From contig CALSCR010000014.1 of the NCBI GenBank assembly GCA_943704495.1, forward strand, positions 1 through 25,004: a stretch of 25,004 bases of DNA, written 5' to 3'. The first letter of the stretch is position 1. Every line of letters begins with the position of its first letter. Origin of the DNA: Pigoraptor chileana. Lineage: Eukaryota > Opisthokonta > Filasterea. Positions 20,106 to 25,004 of the stretch are shown in pieces. A model generated the notes under the pieces. It was not told the DNA's origin. It did no database searches and saw nothing but the letters and a program-made list of their open reading frames with translations. The translations under genes and the position numbers were made by a program.

Positions 20106-21099
20106 TCAATAATCAGCAGTCATAATGGATAGAAAGTCCTCAAGGTTGACTGCAGAGTGAAAGCGCACAAGAGAAGACAGTGTCCGTCAGCCAACTAGAT
20201 CCCACGCATGCGCAGAACCGAGCTTAAAATGTCCCAAGTATACCCACACACAACATACGCACACAACATACTGTTACAGACACACACACAAAGAGAAGCA
20301 CAATCAACCCACTTTCCCCATCGCCATCAGTATCGAATTCATCAATCCACTGCTGCAACTCCTCCTCAGACACGTTTTCTCCGAGTTCTCGGGCGATGCG
20401 GCGCAGTTTTCGCAGGTTTATCCGTCCCGAATCGTCATCGTCAAACAAGCGAAATGCACGGAGGAGTTCATCGCGTGGATTGCGAGCAAGAATCTTGTCG
20501 GCAACTGAGGTGTGTGTGTGTGTGTGTGTGTGAGTGAATGTGTGTGTGTATGTATGTATGTATGCATACACATTATAGTTTTAGTGCGTGACAAGAAGCC
20601 GTTCAGAAAAAAATAAGGAGCCGGCAAGTTGTTATCAGGAGCAGCGATCACTAGTGTGAATAAAACCAGCAAACAAAAAAACAAAAATGAGAATCCTGTT
20701 TGATCTGTGAAAAGGCATTCCATACACACCGACTTCAAAAAAGTCATCAAAGGATATCCGCCCAGAAGCGTCGCGATCATGGTCTGTCATAATCTTCTGC
20801 ACATCGCTCTTCTTATCCTCAAAGCCAAGTGCCCGCAAAGCAACCTGGATGCATCAAGAAAAGGTGCGAGTTTCAATACCAACAATGCAACGCCACCGCC
20901 GCTTTTTCACGCAATGGCGGGCATCCAAGGGATGCACCTTGCACTCGTAGTAGTCTAGAAAGCCGTCCTTATTCGTGTCGAACAGCTCGAATGCCTCCTT
21001 GATCTCCTGCTTCTGCTCGGCTGTCAGCTCGGGGCGCTGTCGCTTCTTGCGAGCGGCTGCGTTCCCAATGTTCTCAACCTTGCGCGCAAGGGAAGCCAT
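20106..21099 (-). CDS. CETN: Centrin (EF-hand calcium-binding protein), four exons
   Basis: Minus-strand exons 21099-20938, 20844-20730, 20504-20313 and 20149-20106; sum 513 nt, 170 aa, the usual centrin length. It acts in basal bodies and centrioles, so the organism probably builds flagella or centrioles. Start [20 protein letters not shown] is basic; then [20 protein letters not shown] leads into four EF-hands: [12 protein letters not shown] (intact), [24 protein letters not shown] (weak at the last position, as is common in centrins) and DTDGDGEINLED. The C-terminus FLSIMTADY replaces the more usual MKKTSLY-type end but keeps a terminal Tyr. The last exon is 44 nt; its join through an ATC codon restores the canonical DGDGEINLEDFL. 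It shares a 569-bp divergent promoter with ABCE1. Confidence 0.94.
20512..20562 (+). repeat. TG microsatellite and GTAT repeats in centrin intron 2
   Basis: TG run at 20512-20531, then TGTGTGTG and four GTAT units. It lies directly upstream of the exon 3 acceptor and reads as CA repeats in the gene's sense. Confidence 0.85.
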
Positions 21100-21668
21100 C
21101 TTCCCCCCAATGCGATCACTGAATTCAAAACCAAAAGATAATATCAATCAAAAAACCACCCTGCACACCACGAATATTTTTACGTTGTTTCTCTCGCTGT
21201 TGAAGTGGTACACTTAAACGAATTGTAAACTTTTGTCACTGACAAACGCATGCCGTTGCGATGCCATGTAGTTTGTGAGGTTGCCCTTGTCTGCATTTGA
21301 ATGCCATCATCCCGCCAATTTCACTTCCGAGATCTCGGTTGTATGTGCCAGCCAATTTCCTATTTAAGAAATCCATGGTGTTTTAATTTCCATTAATAGA
21401 ATCGTCGTATGGCCATAAGTGGCAATAATTGGCCGAGCACATGGTTGGCCCATTTGGCAACGGCAAGAAACATTCTCCGGGAGGGCATCCTGCATCCTCT
21501 GTCGCAAGAACCGCAGACCAACAGGCAAGCGACACCTGAGGGGCACTACAAGAGAGGGAGCGTTGCGCTGTCACTTGCCTGTTGCCCTTAACTTCCGCAG
21601 TTGTAGCAGTAGTTGCAGTGGGGTCTTGGGGTCTGTGCGCTTTGATCGAAAAGGCTGCGCTCGCAACC
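21100..21668. promoter_or_regulatory. Divergent promoter region between centrin and ABCE1
   Basis: 569 bp. CCCGCCAATTTCACTTCCG at about 21311-21329 combines an E2F-like core (TTGGCGGG on the minus strand) with an ETS-like CTTCCG. Further CCAAT-type motifs occur at about 21353 and, on the minus strand, near 21426-21434. Assignment is by consensus only. Confidence 0.4.
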
Positions 21669-24600
21669 ATGTCTGACAAGCTCACCCGTGTCGCCATCGT
21701 CAGCGATGACAAGTGCAAACCGAAGAAGTGCCGGCAGGAGTGCAAGAAGTCATGCCCCGTCGTTAGGATAGGTGTGTGCGGCGGCGCATCTCATGTCAGA
21801 TTTTAAGCAATAGTCTGTCGGCCGTGTGAATCCCTCACTGTGTTGTCTGACCGCTCCTCCTCGTTTGGCATGTTGCACATGTACAGGCAAGCTCTGCATT
21901 GAAGTCGCCCCGACAGCCAAGATCTCTGTCATCTCGGAAGAGCTTTGCATCGGCTGCGGTATCTGCGTGAAGGTGTGCAACTTTGTATGGCCCACTCTGA
22001 CTATCGATCTATGTCAAGATATCACGACGAGGGTCTCTTTCTGCAGGCGCTCACACTATCATCATCCTCTGTTGTTGACAGAAATGCCCTTTTGAGGCCA
22101 TTACGATCATCAATTTGCCGAGCAACCTTGCGACCTCAGTGACGCACCGCTACAGCGCCAACTCATTCAAGCTCCACAGGTGCGTGCCTCAACAACCCAT
22201 ACACACACACACAGACACACAGACACACACAGACACACACAGATACACAGACAAACACACACACACAGACACACACACAGACGCACACAGACACACACAT
22301 AGATACCCAGACACACACACAGACACACACACAGATACACACAGACACACACAGACACACACAGACATACACAGATACACACACACATACACACACACAT
22401 ACACATACACACATCCATCTACGTCGTTGGCAACTGTCACTCAGTACATACGAGTGTGTTTTAATGAAAGTGTGTCTGTGATCATGTGTTGTGCGTGTGT
22501 TGTGTGTGTGTTGTGCGTGTGTAGGCTACCCACCCCGCGCCCTGGCCAAGTGCTTGGTCTTGTCGGAACCAATGGCATTGGAAAGAGTACCGCCCTCAAG
22601 ATCCTCGCCAACAAGGAAAAGCCTAATCTCGGCCGATTCGACGTGAGTGAGGGCTTGACGTATACTTGCTTTTGAGATGGGACGGATGGCTTGTGAGTGA
22701 TTGTTGGTGTTGCGTGAATGTGTGCTGTCTCGTTCTCTTATGCCGCGCTCGTTAATTTGAATGCCTGTCTTGTCGTCGTTATCGCTGCAAAATGGTTGCA
22801 ACATGCAGAACCCGCCCCAATGGGAGGAGATTCTCACATACTTTAGGGGCTCTGAGCTTCAGAACTTCTTCACGCGCATCCTTGAGGACAAGATCAAGGT
22901 GAGCACTGCAGCGTTGTCGTGACGGGCGATGTCTCAACGCTTGGCTGTTGGCTTTCGGTCCAAACAACAAAATGTTTGAGTGTGCGATGTGCCGCTGTGG
23001 TGTGAGGATGTCTTGCAAATACTCTTGCGGTGCGCACTCTACTAAACCAATAAGATGACGCCGTTTGTGAGTTGCGCTAATGCCCCCCTCTCCCCTCTCC
23101 AACCACGCACATGCACACACGCATTCACGCATGCACGTATGTATATGCGCACACACTACATATGTACATACATACATACATACATACACACATGCATGCA
23201 TTGTCCCCTGTAGGCCGTGATCAAGCCTCAGTACGTTGACCAGATTCCGCGCGCCGCAAAAGGCAAGGTGAACGACATTCTGACGCGCAAGAACGAGCGC
23301 TCCGAGGCCGACAGCGAGCGTTTCATCAAACTTCTCGGTATGTTATGTGTGTGCGCGCTTGTTCGAATGGGGCGAGCATGCTCGTGTATTCATGCACAAT
23401 CAGAATGCACAATGAGCTATACAAATACACACACACAACACACGCACACGCACGCACACACATATACATCTACGTGAACGCGCATCCCTCACACAGGAAC
23501 CACACACAGGAACGCACACACATGCACACACGTTGCCCTCGTGCACCACATGGCTTAACCTCTTCCTGGGGGGGGGGGAAAGTCAATCCACGCATTATCG
23601 GTGTGCGCAAATGTTGAGCCGCTGCCGCACACTTTCTTTAATTGCAGACCTTACGAACGTCCTGGAGCGCGATGTGGAGGCGCTGTCCGGTGGAGAGCTG
23701 CAGCGGTTTGCGTGCGCGGTCGCGTGTCTGCAGCGTGCGGCCGTCTACATGTTTGACGAGCCGTCGTCCTATCTCGACGTGAAGCAGCGTCTGAATGCCG
23801 CCAGGGTCATCCGCAGCCTCGTTGAGGCCACAAAGTGGGTGGCGCGGTCAAAGCCCCTGAGACACTATCTTACATCTTACATTTCTCTCTCTTTTGTAAT
23901 TATTGATCCTTACGTCTCTCACACGCACACCACTGCGTGCTGCGCTTGCCACACGGGATGCTATGTACATACTGGCATGGCTGTGTTTGAACCGAATGCA
24001 CATCTGCTCCTTTCCCCACTTATTCATCGCTCGTGTCTTTGTTTTCTTGTCGGCCGCAGCTTCGTCATTGTCGTGGAGCACGATTTGAGCGTCCTCGACT
24101 ATCTCTCAGACTTCATCTGCGTGCTTTACGGTGTGCCCGGTGCATACGGCGTCGTTACTATGCCTTTCTCGGTCCGCGAAGGTAAAGCAGCCGCTTCCTA
24201 TGTTTGGAATTGCGGTGACCTCTTTTGCCCGCATTTGGGTTGCATGTTTACGACAGTGCTGATTGCTGATTATGGTCATGGCCTGCTTCCTTTGCCCACA
24301 ATTAGGCATCAACATTTTCCTTGACGGATTCGTGCCAACGGAGAACCTCCGTTTCCGCGAGGTCTCGCTTACTTTCAAGATGATGGAGAACGCCGATAAC
24401 GAAGAGGAGATCAAGAAGTTTTACCGCAATCAGTACCCGAAGATGGTCAAGACAATGGGTGAGCGGCACTTGGCGCTGGCGCGCGTGCATGCAGTTGTGC
24501 GTGTGCACGTGTACGTGGTTGTGTATTGTGGGATTTGCGCACCAAAACCGCACCTCATGTGCCTCTCGTTTGGTGTTGTGAATCTGCGACTCTCTCTTTG

Positions 24601-25004
24601 CGTTTTTGTTCATGCGTGTGTATGTTTGATTGTTGCGCACTGTGCGTCTTTGCAGGCGGATTCAAGCTGACCGTGGATGCGGGCGACTTTACGGACTCTG
24701 AAATTGTTGTCCTTCTCGGAGAGAACGGCACTGGCAAAACAACGCTCATCCGCATGCTCGCCGGCCTCATGCCCCCGGATTCGGCAGACAGGGTGTGTGT
24801 GTGTGTGTGTCTGCCGTCTTGGTCTCTGTCCTTTGATGTATGGCGACAGGCTGCATGCCTCATGCCTACACTGTGTGCCTGTGCGTGTAGTGAAGTACCT
24901 TGTCGACTACTCAAAATCGACGCCCGCCAAAGTGATCGCCGCCGTGCCATTGTGCGCAACAACAACCAACCGCCATATACCATACACCTACCATGTATCC
25001 CCCC
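21669..25004 (+). CDS. ABCE1: ABCE1/RLI1 ribosome-recycling ATPase, partial at the window end
   Basis: Exons: 21669-21771, 21887-21972, 22082-22179, 22525-22642, 22809-22898, 23214-23337, 23648-23834, 24060-24181, 24306-24458, 24656-24792 (406 aa), then an uncertain exon from about 24891; the second nucleotide-binding domain continues off the window. ABCE1 splits post-termination 80S ribosomes. Two 4Fe-4S clusters are intact: Cys16, 21, 25, 29 and Cys55, 58, 61, 65, at the same numbers as in human. Domain 1: Walker [10 protein letters not shown] at 110-118, LSGGELQRF at 219-227, Walker [11 protein letters not shown] near 240, [16 protein letters not shown] near 275. Hinge: [29 protein letters not shown]. 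Domain 2: Walker [10 protein letters not shown] at 382-390. After 24792 the donor lies in a TG run and more than one junction is possible. Confidence 0.96.
22199..22412 (+). repeat. 214-bp CA/ACAG minisatellite in ABCE1 intron 3
   Basis: Nearly unbroken CA repeats punctuated by AGAC and AGAT every 6-12 nt, filling most of the intron 22180-22524. The 5' part of this intron is CA-rich in sense while its 3' part (22480-22524) is TG-rich, so the transcript could fold on itself. It explains the repetitive Cys/Val frames on the minus strand. Confidence 0.9.
23101..23198 (+). repeat. CATA/CACA simple repeats in ABCE1 intron 5
   Basis: Imperfect CACA, CATG and five or six tandem TACA units (about 23163-23187), ending 20 nt before the acceptor of the exon at 23214. 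Confidence 0.8.
23424..23524 (+). repeat. CA-rich simple repeats in ABCE1 intron 6
   Basis: Runs of ACACAC with CGCA interruptions and two copies of CACACAGGAAC (about 23493-23516), followed by a nine-G run near 23570. Entirely intronic. Confidence 0.75.

Noticed and set aside
22163-22440. Several Cys/Val-rich frames on the minus strand
   Set aside because: Translations of the CA/ACAG array; no protein signal.
1-25004. Subtelomeric location suggested by TTAGGG repeats
   Set aside because: The repeats are short, isolated and lie inside ordinary housekeeping genes; no long terminal array or subtelomeric gene family is present.
1-25004. tRNA, rRNA, CRISPR, transposon or virus-like sequences
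   Set aside because: Read by eye on both strands: no convincing cloverleaf, no spaced identical repeats, no transposase, reverse transcriptase or capsid frames. A tRNA or covariance-model scan would be needed to exclude small RNAs fully.
24891-25004. Next ABCE1 exon (KYLVDYS frame)
   Set aside because: The acceptor GTGTAG and the frame are plausible, but the donor in the TG run gives more than one junction and the expected YKPQ motif is not clear, so it is not given as a firm exon.

Overview
The window is a gene-dense stretch of nuclear DNA from a eukaryote, most likely a unicellular one. Evidence for a eukaryote: nearly all genes are split by short GT...AG introns (I place 49, mostly about 90-350 nt), the proteins are eukaryote-specific (TAF1A, eIF3j, FYR-domain protein, centrin, ABCE1, TMEM267, an ABCG/ABCH-type transporter), and short TTAGGG/CCCTAA telomere-type repeats lie inside the region. 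I cannot name the species. A TAF1A and a TMEM267 this close to the animal proteins would suit a holozoan or another gene-dense protist, but that is inference.

Nine protein genes alternate strictly in strand (+ - + - + - + - +). In order: TAF1A (+, 285-3531, 11 exons, 437 aa); a 46-residue single-pass membrane protein (-, 3653-4007); eIF3j (+, 4603-6192, 249 aa); a chromatin-type FYRN/FYRC protein with AT-hook-like motifs (-, 6795-10043, about 498 aa); glycyl-tRNA synthetase (+, 10481-12620, 567 aa); an ABC half-transporter of the ABCH/ABCG20 type (-, 13519-17690, 763 aa); TMEM267 (+, 18471-19483, 217 aa); centrin (-, 20106-21099, 170 aa); ABCE1 (+, 21669 to beyond the window end, at least 406 aa seen). 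All exon models were built by hand from the reading frame, intron phase and family alignment from memory; every completed model sums to a multiple of three.

Four of the nine genes serve ribosome production or translation: TAF1A (Pol I initiation), eIF3j, glycyl-tRNA synthetase and ABCE1. eIF3j and ABCE1 are known functional partners in termination and recycling. Telobox-like TAGGGTT motifs precede two of the four (TAF1A, glycyl-tRNA synthetase), which hints at a shared TTAGGG-binding regulator.

The most unusual structure is an interstitial telomere run (four CCCTAA-type units) in a TAF1A intron, flanked by two direct copies of the surrounding exon-intron junction. Two other introns carry degenerate telomere repeats just upstream of their 3' splice sites, always with the C-rich strand in the RNA sense. 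Introns are loaded with TG/CA microsatellites, and the splice donors are skewed to GTGCGY and GTGGGN, with no GTAAGT among the 49. I saw no rRNA, tRNA, CRISPR array, transposon or virus-like element.
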